20,331 nt of DNA from JBGSYN01 sp041750975 (GCA_041750975.1 JBGSYN010000040.1:1-20331), one strand, 5' to 3'; shown: positions 6,642 through 14,706, counted from the first letter of the stretch. Made by a program: numbers and translations. The notes: generated by a model from the letters alone, not told the origin.

Positions 6642-7696
6642 CGCCGTTCTCCCTTCAAAGATTTCAAATTGTCAGGCGGTTCTGGTCTTCGGCGCACCAG
6701 ATAATAGCCAATTTCGCGGGTCGGAAAAATGCCGCCGGGGCGCAAGGCCAAAACCGCGATCATCGAAAGCGCCAGGGTCACTTCGGTAAGGCCGACGACT
6801 TGCTCCGAAAAGATTTGCGCCCGGTTGATCGCAGCTTCCGAGGCGCGCAGGCCCTCGAACGCGCCGGTCACCACGAATGCGCCGACAACGGCGCCTGTCA
6901 CGGTATTGGTGCCGCCGATCACGAGCATCCCAAGAATGACGAAGGTTTCCCTGAGATAAAAGGCTCGCGGCGAGAACGATGTGATGAAGTGTCCCCAGAC
7001 GGCCCCGCCGATCCCGGCGAGGAGGGCAGAGAGGATAAAGGCCTGCCAGCGCAGACGTGGCAGATGGGCACCAAGGGCGGCGGCCGCGATCTCGTCATCC
7101 CGGCTCGCCCGCAACAGCAGCCCCAGCCGCGATTCCTTGAAGACCAGCACCACGATCACGGCCGCCATGGCCAAACTCGCGACCAATGGCAGATCGGTCG
7201 CCTTGGGTAGGCCGAACAGGGTGCGCGGGCCGTTGGTTATGGCACTCCAATGGGTCATGATCGTATGCAGCACGACCAGGAGGGCGAAAGACGTGATGAC
7301 CGCGGCGGCATCGGATAGCCGCATGATTGGATAGGCGACGAGTGCCGCGACCGCGGCGGCGACGAAACCGCCCGCGAGGATACCCCAATAAGGCGAGAGT
7401 TCGACACTCGCCAGAACTCCGGAGAGATCCGGCAGCGCCATGCCCTTCATCTGCGCTGGAATCGTCAGAAGGGCGGAGGTGTAGGCGCCGATGCCCATGA
7501 AACCGATATGGGCGAAGGAGAGGATGCCGGAATTGCCCATGAAGGCCTGCAGTCCCAGCACCAGGATGAGGGAGATGCAGAGATTGGTCGCGATCCGATC
7601 GAACACGCGAACGCCAGACCACTCCACGCCGATGACGAGGGCTGCAATGAGCCCTCCCAGCACCAGGATGGTGGCGATGTGCCGCCCCAAGGTCAC
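6638..7696 (-). CDS. livM: Liv-type ABC transporter permease LivM
   Basis: Inner-membrane permease, partner of the LivH-like protein, in the branched-chain amino acid/amide/urea (HAAT) ABC transporter family. 352 residues from GTG 7696-7694, whose GTGA overlaps the livH stop. A much longer open frame reaches back to 8710, but that part reads livH in the wrong frame and is not protein-like. Multiple membrane segments are visible, starting with TILVLGGLIAALVIGV. The hallmark GNSGILSFAHIGFMGIGAYT lies at about residues 45-65, and the EAA-like cytoplasmic loop LGLLLRASRDDEIAAAALG at about residues 196-214. The C-terminus has the usual LALRPGGIFP. The next gene, acetamidase, overlaps its stop by four bases. 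Confidence 0.92.
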   Translation of the reverse strand: MTLGRHIATILVLGGLIAALVIGVEWSGVRVFDRIATNLCISLILVLGLQAFMGNSGILSFAHIGFMGIGAYTSALLTIPAQMKGMALPDLSGVLASVELSPYWGILAGGFVAAAVAALVAYPIMRLSDAAAVITSFALLVVLHTIMTHWSAITNGPRTLFGLPKATDLPLVASLAMAAVIVVLVFKESRLGLLLRASRDDEIAAAALGAHLPRLRWQAFILSALLAGIGGAVWGHFITSFSPRAFYLRETFVILGMLVIGGTNTVTGAVVGAFVVTGAFEGLRASEAAINRAQIFSEQVVGLTEVTLALSMIAVLALRPGGIFPTREIGYYLVRRRPEPPDNLKSLKGERR

Positions 7697-8580
7697 GTCC
7701 TCTGCCCGCTGGCCGGGCCCTTGATCAGGCCTTCGGGGCGCCACAGCAGGATCAGGATGACGAGCGAGAAGGTGAAGGCGTCGCGGAATTGCAGCAGGCT
7801 CTGCGGCAACGAGTAGTTGAGGCTGGTGTCGATCATGGCGAGCAGGAAGCCGCCGAGCACGGCACCTTGCAGGCTGCGCATGCCGCCGATCACGGTGGCG
7901 ATGAAGGCGATCAGCAGGGGTTCGAGGCCGATGCCCGGCACTACCGTGCCGATCCGCCCGATCCAGAGAATCGAGATCACGCCCGCGAAAAACCCGGAAA
8001 TCGCGAAGGCCGTGGAAATGATCAAATTGGCCGGCACACCAAGCATTCGGGACATGGTCAAATGCGTTGCCGCGGCGCGCATGGCGATGCCCAGCACCGT
8101 GCTGCGCAGGAGCCAGGTGAAGAGACTGAGCAGGATGATGGCGACCGCAATCGTGATGAGATTGCGGGCAGGCGTGACGACACCCGCGATTTCGACCGTC
8201 CGCGAGAAGATCTCCGGCAACGGCACCGTCCGCGGGCGCGGCGAAATGAAGAGCAGTGCCGCGTTCTGCAACAATGTCGAGAATGCGAAGGAGGTGATCA
8301 GCACCGCCGTGATCGACCGCGAGCGGACCGGCCGGAAGGCGACATAGTCCGTGGCGATACCGGCGACCATCGCCATGATGACGCCCGAAACGGCCATGAC
8401 GATCCAGGGCAGGCCTGAGCCGCTGACGAGAAACATCGTGTAGCCGCCGACCATGATGAGTTCGCCATAGGCAAAGTTCACCAGCCGCAGGATGCCGTAG
8501 ACGATGACAAGGCCAAGGGCCATCAAGGCGTAGGCGCTGCCCAGGCTCAACACGTCGATGACGAATTGGAGCGAACTCAT
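7693..8580 (-). CDS. livH: Liv-type ABC transporter permease LivH
   Basis: Inner-membrane permease of the same HAAT transporter. 295 residues, standard length. Membrane segments run throughout. Signatures include VLSLGSAYALMALGLVIVYG near the start, LRLVNFAYGELIMVGGYT, the EAA-like loop LGIAMRAAATHLTMSRMLGV, and the C-terminal LILLWRPEGLIKG that is near-universal in LivH proteins. ATG 8580-8578 overlaps the livF stop as ATGA, and its own stop overlaps the livM start as GTGA, so translation of the three cistrons is probably coupled. Confidence 0.93.
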   Translation of the reverse strand: MSSLQFVIDVLSLGSAYALMALGLVIVYGILRLVNFAYGELIMVGGYTMFLVSGSGLPWIVMAVSGVIMAMVAGIATDYVAFRPVRSRSITAVLITSFAFSTLLQNAALLFISPRPRTVPLPEIFSRTVEIAGVVTPARNLITIAVAIILLSLFTWLLRSTVLGIAMRAAATHLTMSRMLGVPANLIISTAFAISGFFAGVISILWIGRIGTVVPGIGLEPLLIAFIATVIGGMRSLQGAVLGGFLLAMIDTSLNYSLPQSLLQFRDAFTFSLVILILLWRPEGLIKGPASGQRT

Positions 8581-9290
8581 GCAGCCCCGCCGAGATAGAG
8601 CGATTGAAGTTCGGCTGTCGCCGCGACCTCGCGGGCGGACCCCTCCACCTCGATCCGCCCCAAGCGCATGACATAGGCGCGATCGGCGACGGCAAGGCCT
8701 TTGCGGGCATTCTGCTCGACCAGAAGGATGGTAACGCCCGCCGCCTTCAGTCCCTCGATCATCCGAAAGATCTCATCGACCACCAGAGGGGCGAGGCCGA
8801 GCGAGGGTTCGTCGAGCAAGAGCATCCTTGGTCGGGACATCATGGCGCGGGCGATCACCAGCATCTGCTGCTCGCCGCCCGAAAGCGTGCCGGCAGGCTG
8901 ATCGGCGCGCTCGGCCAGGATCGGGAACCAATCGAAAAACGCGTCACGGTCCGCCGCCACGCCTGCAGCGTCTCGGCGCCGGAGAAAGGCGCCGAGACGC
9001 AGGTTTTCGGCGACGGTGAGATCGGGAAAGACGTTCCGCGTCTCGGGCACGGTGGCGACCCCAAGGCGGGCCATCCGCTCAGGCGTCGCCCCCGTGACTT
9101 TGGCACCGCCGAGGCGGACACGTCCGGAGAACGTACTGACGGCACCCGCAATGGCCATCAAGGTCGAGGATTTGCCGGCACCATTGGCGCCCAAGAGTGT
9201 GACCAGTTCGCCGTTCGCAACCTTGATCGAGACACTGCGCACGGCCCTGACGGCACCATAGCGGACCTCCAGATCGTCGACCTCAAGCAT
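8577..9290 (-). CDS. livF: ABC transporter ATP-binding protein LivF
   Basis: Cytoplasmic ATPase of the transporter. 237 residues. Walker A GANGAGKSS is near residue 35, the signature LSGGEQQMLVIARAMM near 137 and Walker B MLLLDEPSLGLAP near 157. VEQNARKGL is the LivF form of the switch/H-loop region, in which Gln replaces the usual His. The start overlaps the end of livG by eight bases and the stop overlaps livH. Substrate specificity is not set by this subunit. Confidence 0.93.
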   Translation of the reverse strand: MLEVDDLEVRYGAVRAVRSVSIKVANGELVTLLGANGAGKSSTLMAIAGAVSTFSGRVRLGGAKVTGATPERMARLGVATVPETRNVFPDLTVAENLRLGAFLRRRDAAGVAADRDAFFDWFPILAERADQPAGTLSGGEQQMLVIARAMMSRPRMLLLDEPSLGLAPLVVDEIFRMIEGLKAAGVTILLVEQNARKGLAVADRAYVMRLGRIEVEGSAREVAATAELQSLYLGGAA

Positions 9291-10032
9291 CGGCGTAGTC
9301 GTGGCCGAGATAGGCTTCGATCACAGCGGGATCGGCACGCACTGCCTCCGGACTGCCTGCTGCAATCGTTCGCCCGGAGGCCAGAACATGCAGCCTTTGG
9401 CAGAGCCGCATGATCAGACCCATATCGTGGTCGATGATGAGCAGGCCGAGCGCCCGCGCTTTGGGAAGTTCCGCCAGGATCTCAAGCAGCACCTCGCCTT
9501 CGGCATCGTTCATGCCTGCAGCAGGCTCGTCGAGCAGCAGAAAATTCGGCTCTCCGGCGAGCGCACGGGCGATCTCGACGCGCCGCTTGTCGCCATAGCT
9601 CAAGCCACTCGCAAGTTCGTCCGAGCGTCGTTCAAGATCGAACTCACGAAGCAGATCGTGGGCCCGATCCTTGGCCGGCCCCAGGGATTTGCCGCGCGCG
9701 AGCGCCCCGGTCGCGACATTTTCCAAAACGGTCAGATTGTTGAAATGGCGGCCGATCTGAAACGTCCGCGCGACACCGGCATGAGCAATGTCGCGTGGCT
9801 TGCGCCCGCTGATGTCCCGATCTGCCAGGGTTACTCGGCCACCTGTGAGGGGAACCTGCCCGGTGATCGCGTTGACGAGCGTGGTCTTGCCGGACCCGTT
9901 CGGGCCGATCAGGCCGAGGATCTCGCCCGAATGAACGGAAAGCGAGACCCCATCGAGCGCCCGAAGGCCCGCAAACTCGACCGAAACCTCATGGGCCTTG
10001 AGCGATCGCGCATCCATTACGGTGCCGGGCAT
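9283..10032 (-). CDS. livG: ABC transporter ATP-binding protein LivG
   Basis: Second cytoplasmic ATPase of the transporter. 249 residues, typical of LivG. Walker A GLIGPNGSGKTTL is near residue 36, the signature SYGDKRRVEIARAL near 146, Walker B FLLLDEPAAGMNDAE near 164 and the H-loop IIDHDMGLIM near 199. Two starts are possible: ATG 10032 (MPGTV), two bases after a strong hairpin, or ATG 10017 (MDARS). Neither has a clear Shine-Dalgarno sequence, which is unusual and may link its translation to unfolding of the hairpin. Confidence 0.92.
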   Translation of the reverse strand: MPGTVMDARSLKAHEVSVEFAGLRALDGVSLSVHSGEILGLIGPNGSGKTTLVNAITGQVPLTGGRVTLADRDISGRKPRDIAHAGVARTFQIGRHFNNLTVLENVATGALARGKSLGPAKDRAHDLLREFDLERRSDELASGLSYGDKRRVEIARALAGEPNFLLLDEPAAGMNDAEGEVLLEILAELPKARALGLLIIDHDMGLIMRLCQRLHVLASGRTIAAGSPEAVRADPAVIEAYLGHDYADA

Positions 10033-10033
10033 G

Positions 10034-10059
10034 GCCGGAGCGGTGATTGCCGCTCCGGC
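10034..10059 (-). promoter_or_regulatory. Strong stem-loop between the binding-protein gene and livG
   Basis: GCCGGAGCGG (10034-10043) pairs fully with CCGCTCCGGC (10050-10059), ten G/C-rich pairs plus one G-T pair closing a four-base loop. It fills most of the 35-base gap after the binding-protein stop and ends just before livG. There is no T-run, so it is not a standard terminator. Such intercistronic hairpins often protect the upstream message from 3' decay or cause partial termination, giving more binding protein than permease. That role is inferred. Confidence 0.6.
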
Positions 10060-10067
10060 AGGCCAAA

Positions 10068-11243
10068 TCAGGGTGCGGGCGGATTTTCCGGCGTACGCCA
10101 GCCCAGGAAAGCGGGCTCGCCACCCTTGATCTCGACCAGAACCGCGGCCTTGTCCGGGGCATGCCCTTCCTCGGCGCTGCGATAATCGAGATTACCGGTC
10201 AACAGATTGAAATTGCCGTCGACGAGTGCCGCCGCCACCGCATCGCCCTCCGTGGTTCCGGCCATCTCGACGGCCTGCGCCAGGAGCATCACCGAATCCC
10301 AGCCCGTCGCGACGAACGACGTATCCGGCGCTTCGCCGAACATCTCGGTATAGGTCTCGATGAATTTCGGCATGTCGGGATGCGCTTCCTCGCCCATCCA
10401 GGTGTGGGTGACGAAATAGATGTCGTTGCCGAGGGTCGGGCCGAGGGCCTCGATCATGGCCGGATCGTCATAAGCGTCGCCGCCGAGCACCGGCGCATCG
10501 AAGCCGACTTCACGCAGCGAGCGGATAATCACACCGATATCCTGACCATAGGACGATACGAAAATCACGTCCGGCTTTTCGTCGAGCGCCTGCAAGCGGG
10601 CCAGTTGAGCCGAGAAATCGTTGTCGCCATTGGTATAGGTATCCTCGAGCAGGATCTCGCCGCCAAGGGCCTCGAAATGCTCGACGAAATATTTGGAGAG
10701 CGATTTGGTGTAGGCGATGAACTGATCGGTCACGACGTAGGCCGTTTGCCAGTCGCGCTCGTTGAACGCGTATTCGGCGGCCGTGGCGCCCATCGTCGTA
10801 TTCCACATCGACAGGGTGAATTGCTTGTCGCCGAGCGACCAGGAGCTGTAGAGCGGATCCGACGCGCAGAGCGACAGGCCGACGATCCCGGCTTCCTGCG
10901 CCTCACGGCTGGCCGGACCGCCGAAATCGAAATCGCAGGGTGCGAGGATTAGATCAGCACCCTGATCGATCAGCTCGATCGCCGCATTGCCGACCGTGAC
11001 CGGATCGGACTTGCCGTCGATATTGACGAACTCGACGGGTCTGCCGAGCAGGCCGCCTTCGTCGTTGAGCGCTTTGATCGCAACCTGGGCACCTCTGAAT
11101 CCGGGCGTGTCGAGGGGTGCTTGCACACCGGTTAGGCAGAGAGCGCCGCCGAACAGGATGGGCTCCTCTTGGGCGTGGCCGCCGCTGGTCAGCATCAGCG
11201 CCGCAAGGGCACCTGCGGCGATGGGCAGGGGTCGTGTCAGCAT
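10068..11243 (-). CDS. Periplasmic binding protein of the Liv-type transporter
   Basis: Captures the substrate in the periplasm and hands it to LivHM. 391 residues from ATG 11243 (MLTRPLPIAAGALAALML), preceded by GGGAAGA at five to eleven bases; a longer open frame back to 11396 lacks these signs. A Sec signal peptide covers about residues 1-24, with cleavage likely at GHA/QEE. The mature protein is a type I periplasmic-binding fold: ILFGGALCLTGVQAPLDTPG, ALNDEGGLLGRPVEFVNIDG, GNAAIELIDQGADLI, and later FVSSYGQDIGVIIRSLREVG. It resembles amide/urea/branched-chain amino acid binding proteins; the ligand cannot be chosen from sequence. It sits between the ligase gene (85-base gap) and livG (35-base gap with a hairpin). 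Confidence 0.88.
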   Translation of the reverse strand: MLTRPLPIAAGALAALMLTSGGHAQEEPILFGGALCLTGVQAPLDTPGFRGAQVAIKALNDEGGLLGRPVEFVNIDGKSDPVTVGNAAIELIDQGADLILAPCDFDFGGPASREAQEAGIVGLSLCASDPLYSSWSLGDKQFTLSMWNTTMGATAAEYAFNERDWQTAYVVTDQFIAYTKSLSKYFVEHFEALGGEILLEDTYTNGDNDFSAQLARLQALDEKPDVIFVSSYGQDIGVIIRSLREVGFDAPVLGGDAYDDPAMIEALGPTLGNDIYFVTHTWMGEEAHPDMPKFIETYTEMFGEAPDTSFVATGWDSVMLLAQAVEMAGTTEGDAVAAALVDGNFNLLTGNLDYRSAEEGHAPDKAAVLVEIKGGEPAFLGWRTPENPPAP

Positions 11244-11328
11244 GGTCTTCCCTTTTCGTTTCTTTGACATCGAAGTAACGCAACGCCGAACTTTACGCAA
11301 AACCCGCGCCACAATCAGCTTCATTCTG

Positions 11329-12642
11329 TCAATAGGCCGATTGATAGGCTGCGCAAATGGCGGCCTCGTCCTGGCCCTCGAGCACGCTGATCTCATGGCG
11401 CTTGTGGGCGAGATAGATCTCGGCGAAGCCTCCCGGGAACCAGGCCTTCACCATTTCGGCCGCTGCCAGTTCATCAAGCGCCGCTCCGAGCGAGGTGGGC
11501 AGGCGCCGCAGCCCCTGTGCCGCCAGATCGGCCGCAGAACGCTGGGAAAGATCTTCGTTGGTCACCATCGGCGGTGCCAGTTTTTCCTCGATACCCCAGG
11601 CACCGGCGTGGACGATGGCCGCCAAGGCCAGATGCGGACTGGCGGTGGCATCGCAGGCGCGCACCTCGAAGTTGAAAAGCGGGGCGGGATCTTCGCCGCC
11701 AAGCTCGGAGATCGGGCACAGCCGCACCGCCGCCTCGCGATCCTGGACACCAAGATTGTTGAATGCCGCACTCCAGCGATGCGGGACGAGCCGGCTGTAG
11801 GAAACCACGCTTGGCGCCAGAAAGGCGACGATTGCCGGTAAATTGTACAAAACTCCGGCAATGAACGAGCCGGTCGGCGCGCTCATGCCATGGAGCCCGG
11901 CTGCGTCATAAGTCACCGGCCGTCCGGCGCCGTCGCGAAAGCTCAGATGAACGTGCGCCCCGTTGCCCATGCCGCCCGCCTCGATCAACGGTGCGAAGGA
12001 AACCCTCTGGCCGACCCGCTCGCCGGTGGCGCGCGCGATTTCGCGAAGCTGCGCTGCCTGATCCGCGATGACATGCCCCAACGTCGGCTTGACGGTCACT
12101 TCGAACTGGTTGGGGCCGTACTCCTTCAAGATCGTATCGGGCACGAGCCCGGCGCCGGCAAGGGCCGCCATCATCGTCTCGCAGAGGACGCGTTCCGTTC
12201 GAAATGCGCCCAGTCCATAACTTTCAGCCTTCGAGGCCGTGCGGTCCGGCAGATGGAATTCATGCTCGAACGCGCCAAAGAGGGTGATGTCTGCTGCATG
12301 CTGCAGACGCGTCAGCGCCGCTTTCAGGATCGAGCGCGTGCAACAGGCCCAGGGGCGGCCGTCGAGATGGAGAATATCGCCCAGGGCGAAATCCTCGATC
12401 GGGCCGCCATCGGCGAAATCGACTCGCGCCCGCGAATTCAGATCGCCCATCAGCACAAGATCGCCCAAGGCACCCCAGGGACTCTCCGCAATGGTATCAA
12501 AGCAGCCGATCTGGACGTTGGTCGGGGTCCAGCCGACCCGCGCCTCCGCGCCGTTGTCGATCTCGCGCACCGGCATCGCCTTGCCGCGCATCGTTCCCGA
12601 GATATCGCTCAGGCAAAGAAAGAGTTGCGGATCAGAAATCAT
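11329..12642 (-). CDS. Glutamine-synthetase-family ligase (gamma-glutamylamide synthetase-like)
   Basis: ATP-dependent ligase of the glutamine synthetase fold, probably joining glutamate to an amine rather than making glutamine for the cell. 437 residues. The N-terminal beta-grasp part begins LFLCLSDISGTMRGKAMP. In the catalytic part are EHEFHL (metal-binding Glu) near 145, EYGPNQFEVTVKP near 189, GNGAHVHLS near 244 and RLVPHRWSAAFNN near 303. Proteins of this branch include PuuA and IpuC, which gamma-glutamylate putrescine or isopropylamine. It lacks the adenylylation-loop context of GlnA. It is the first gene of the seven-gene transporter/amidase operon and faces a divergent hydrolase gene 86 bases away. 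The amine substrate is unknown. Confidence 0.85.
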   Translation of the reverse strand: MISDPQLFLCLSDISGTMRGKAMPVREIDNGAEARVGWTPTNVQIGCFDTIAESPWGALGDLVLMGDLNSRARVDFADGGPIEDFALGDILHLDGRPWACCTRSILKAALTRLQHAADITLFGAFEHEFHLPDRTASKAESYGLGAFRTERVLCETMMAALAGAGLVPDTILKEYGPNQFEVTVKPTLGHVIADQAAQLREIARATGERVGQRVSFAPLIEAGGMGNGAHVHLSFRDGAGRPVTYDAAGLHGMSAPTGSFIAGVLYNLPAIVAFLAPSVVSYSRLVPHRWSAAFNNLGVQDREAAVRLCPISELGGEDPAPLFNFEVRACDATASPHLALAAIVHAGAWGIEEKLAPPMVTNEDLSQRSAADLAAQGLRRLPTSLGAALDELAAAEMVKAWFPGGFAEIYLAHKRHEISVLEGQDEAAICAAYQSAY

Positions 12643-12728
12643 GGGTGCCGATCTGACGGGCTTGCGGTTTGGAGATATTCGCGGTTGAACCTTTTCACAG
12701 ATTTTCCGATTTGAGAACCGGGTGCCGA
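12643..12728. promoter_or_regulatory. Divergent promoter region of the amide/amine cluster
   Basis: Only 86 bases separate the start codons of the minus-strand ligase operon and the plus-strand hydrolase pair, so both promoters and any shared operator must lie here or overlap the coding ends. AACCTTTTCACAGATTTTCC (12688-12707) is the most A/T-rich part. I see no clear -35/-10 pair or long palindrome. Confidence 0.4.
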
Positions 12729-13508
12729 ATGCAAGCCGCTCCAGGATTATCCTTCGGCGCCGACGATCCGGAGCCTGTGGAACTCGGCCGCGAACGCGGT
12801 GGGGGCAGGGTCGTCCTCGTGTGCGAGCATGGCGGCCGAGCCGTGCCGCAATCGCTTAAACAAGGGATGCCGCCGCCGGATGATATGGCGCGGCATATCG
12901 CCTGGGACGTAGGTGCCGCCGAGGTGGCTCGAGGCATTTCAGCCCGGCTCGATGCGCCGTTCGCGATTCAGCGTTATTCGAGACTGGTGATCGACTGCAA
13001 CCGCCAGCGTCATGCGAGCGATCTCGCACCGGCCATCAGCGATCAAAGTTCGATCCCGTTCAATCATGAGCTGGCTGAGGCCGAGCTCGACGCCCGCTGG
13101 AATGCGATCCATCGGCCGTTCCACGAGGCAGTGGCGGGATTGTTCGACCGCAGGGACGCTGTGGCGCTGGTCGCCATTCACAGCTTCACGCCGCAGCTGC
13201 GCACCGAACCGCCCCGGCCGATGGCGGCGGGCCTCCTGGTCCGCCAGGACCCGGCTATGGCCGTGGCCTTGCGCGAGGAAATCGTCGCCCATGATGCCTC
13301 GCTCGAAATTGTCTTCAACGCGCCCTACCAAGTCGATGACGATACGGATTATACGATTCCGGTGCATGGCGAGGCCCGCGGTCTGCCCCACGTGCTGGTC
13401 GAGATCCGCAACGATCTCATCGCCGGGGCCGCCGGTATCGCCCGGTGGACGGATTTGCTATCTGCAGCGATTGCCGCGGTCTTGCCGCGGATTCTGGAAG
13501 AGCGGTGA
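12729..13508 (+). CDS. N-formylglutamate amidohydrolase-like hydrolase
   Basis: Zinc-type amidohydrolase family of HutG (N-formylglutamate to glutamate and formate). 259 residues from ATG 12729; a TTG 20 codons upstream is open but less likely. Family motifs are VVLVCEHGGRAVP near residue 29, AWDVGAAEVARGISARLDAP near 58, YSRLVIDCNR near 83, and AIHSFTP near 149. In HutG-like proteins the EH, D and H residues in such motifs are the expected metal or catalytic ligands. There are no histidine-utilisation genes nearby, so a different N-acyl or gamma-glutamyl substrate fits this context better. The next gene starts five bases after its stop. Confidence 0.85.
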   Translation: MQAAPGLSFGADDPEPVELGRERGGGRVVLVCEHGGRAVPQSLKQGMPPPDDMARHIAWDVGAAEVARGISARLDAPFAIQRYSRLVIDCNRQRHASDLAPAISDQSSIPFNHELAEAELDARWNAIHRPFHEAVAGLFDRRDAVALVAIHSFTPQLRTEPPRPMAAGLLVRQDPAMAVALREEIVAHDASLEIVFNAPYQVDDDTDYTIPVHGEARGLPHVLVEIRNDLIAGAAGIARWTDLLSAAIAAVLPRILEER

Positions 13509-13513
13509 GCGCC

Positions 13514-14200
13514 ATGAATTTCGATCAGTTGACGACGCGCGAGATACCCCTTGTTCCCGACCATGCGGCGCTCCTCGTCATCGATGTCCAGAATTTCAGT
13601 GTCCCGCGTGAGGGTGGCGAATTCCGGGGTCTTACCGACGACGAATATGAAGAGCGCTATGGCTGGTTCTCGCGTCACTTCCGGGGGCAAACGCTGCCCA
13701 ATTTGGTGCGGCTGATCGAGGTTTGTCGCGCCGCCGGAGTCGAAGTCATCTACACCGTGATCGAGAGCCTCACGCAGGATGGACGGGATCGCAGCCTGGA
13801 CTACCGGATCACCGGGTACCACGTGCCGAAGGGTTCATGGGACGCGCAGATCCTGGACGAGATCGCGCCGGTGGGCGACGAGATCGTCCTGCCGAAAACC
13901 TCGTCGAACGTCTTCGTCTCGACCAATATCGACTACCTCCTGCGCAACATGGCGAAAAGGCAGCTAGTCGTGGCCGGCCTCGTCACCGATCAATGCATCA
14001 GCTCCGCGGTCCGCGACGCCTGCGATCTCGGCTATCTCGTTACCCTTCTTACCGATGCCACCGCGACCTACACCGCCCAACGGCACGCTGCCGCCTTGTC
14101 GTCGCTGAGCGGTTATTGCCGCCAAGTGTCGACAAGCGACCTTTATGACGAATTGAACCTCGACGTGGGTCGTGGGGCATCGATATCAGTAAGCGAATAA
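13514..14200 (+). CDS. Isochorismatase-family cysteine hydrolase
   Basis: Cytoplasmic amidase of the isochorismatase-like/nicotinamidase fold, a group that includes N-carbamoylsarcosine amidase, biuret hydrolase and RutB. 228 residues from ATG 13514; an in-frame GTG at 13505 overlapping the upstream stop as GTGA is the alternative. The catalytic triad is visible: Asp 24 in LLVIDVQ, Lys 128 in VLPKTSSNVF and Cys 161 in VTDQCISSAVRDA, with the usual cis-peptide region before the Cys. The C-terminal DLGYLVTLLTDATAT is also typical. It lies five bases after the N-formylglutamate-amidohydrolase-like gene and is probably co-transcribed with it. The substrate is unknown; an amide or carbamoyl intermediate of the neighbouring pathway is likely. 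Confidence 0.87.
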   Translation: MNFDQLTTREIPLVPDHAALLVIDVQNFSVPREGGEFRGLTDDEYEERYGWFSRHFRGQTLPNLVRLIEVCRAAGVEVIYTVIESLTQDGRDRSLDYRITGYHVPKGSWDAQILDEIAPVGDEIVLPKTSSNVFVSTNIDYLLRNMAKRQLVVAGLVTDQCISSAVRDACDLGYLVTLLTDATATYTAQRHAAALSSLSGYCRQVSTSDLYDELNLDVGRGASISVSE

Positions 14201-14397
14201 TTTCTACTTACTCAACAATCTCAAGTACTAATGCAGTTCTTTTCGTTAAGGTTTTGATTAAAATTCCCTTTGAATCTCAGAAAAACAATAAAATCATACT
14301 AAGATACATCCGAAATGGCTTGGGATTGTGTGTCATCTATTGATAGTACTGTTGTTCCGTGTTATTCGTATGGAATCCATAGTTGGAGGCAAGTTTC
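14201..14397 (+). promoter_or_regulatory. AT-rich leader before the first small precursor gene
   Basis: Composition changes abruptly after the isochorismatase stop: 14221-14280 contains 19 G/C in 60 bases. It should hold the promoter of the small gene at 14398. I see several AT-rich hexamers but no decisive -35/-10 pair. GGAGG at 14385-14389 is the ribosome-binding site. A stretch at 14337-14373 loosely resembles 15063-15106 upstream of the second precursor, both ending TATTC then TATGG. Confidence 0.35.
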
Positions 14398-14706
14398 GTG
14401 CGTAACGCAGAGGAGGCGAATGTGTACTCCGGTAATGATGCTGACAATGAAATGGGCGATATACCAGCAAAAACAGGTGATGGGGAATCAGGCGATCGAC
14501 GCGATTTCATCGCCAAATGCGGCCGTTTCGCGCTGGTAACACCTCCGGCGATGGCACTAATGCTTTCGGCCACCAATCGAAGTTACGCGAATGCCGTTAG
14601 CGGTTCCGGTGGTGGAGACAATAATGATCGGAAGGCGACACGTGCTCAACGCATCCGTTACATCCGGTCTGTCCTTAGAAGAATAATTCAATCCTACCGT
14701 ACTTGA
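14398..14706 (+). CDS. Small exported peptide precursor A (RiPP-like or Tat-like leader)
   Basis: 102 residues from GTG 14398, chosen because a perfect GGAGG lies eight bases upstream. I know no characterised homologue. Residues 1-33 are acidic (NDADNEMGD). RRDF at 34-37 resembles a twin-arginine motif, followed by CGRFA (41-45) and the hydrophobic VTPPAMALMLS (47-57), then NRSYANA (60-66), an AxA-type signal peptidase site. The remaining 36 residues run VSGSGGGDNNDRK and then a cationic amphipathic segment (RIRYIRSVLRRIIQSYR, 85-101). Residues 34-69 match the second precursor (15148) at 30 of 36 positions, while the rest does not align. This suggests a conserved leader or export signal with variable cargo. 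Functions such as modified peptide, bacteriocin-like peptide or signalling peptide are inference. Confidence 0.78.
   Translation: MRNAEEANVYSGNDADNEMGDIPAKTGDGESGDRRDFIAKCGRFALVTPPAMALMLSATNRSYANAVSGSGGGDNNDRKATRAQRIRYIRSVLRRIIQSYRT

Noticed and set aside
7697..8710. A very long open frame (690 codons from 8710 to 6638, minus strand) suggesting a fused permease
   Set aside because: The part above 7696 is livH read in another frame (Arg/His/Pro-rich, no membrane segments). LivM starts properly at GTG 7696 with a GTGA overlap.
9301..10185. 294-codon plus-strand ORF over livG and the end of the binding-protein gene
   Set aside because: LivG has Walker A, signature, Walker B and H-loop on the other strand; this frame is a shadow.
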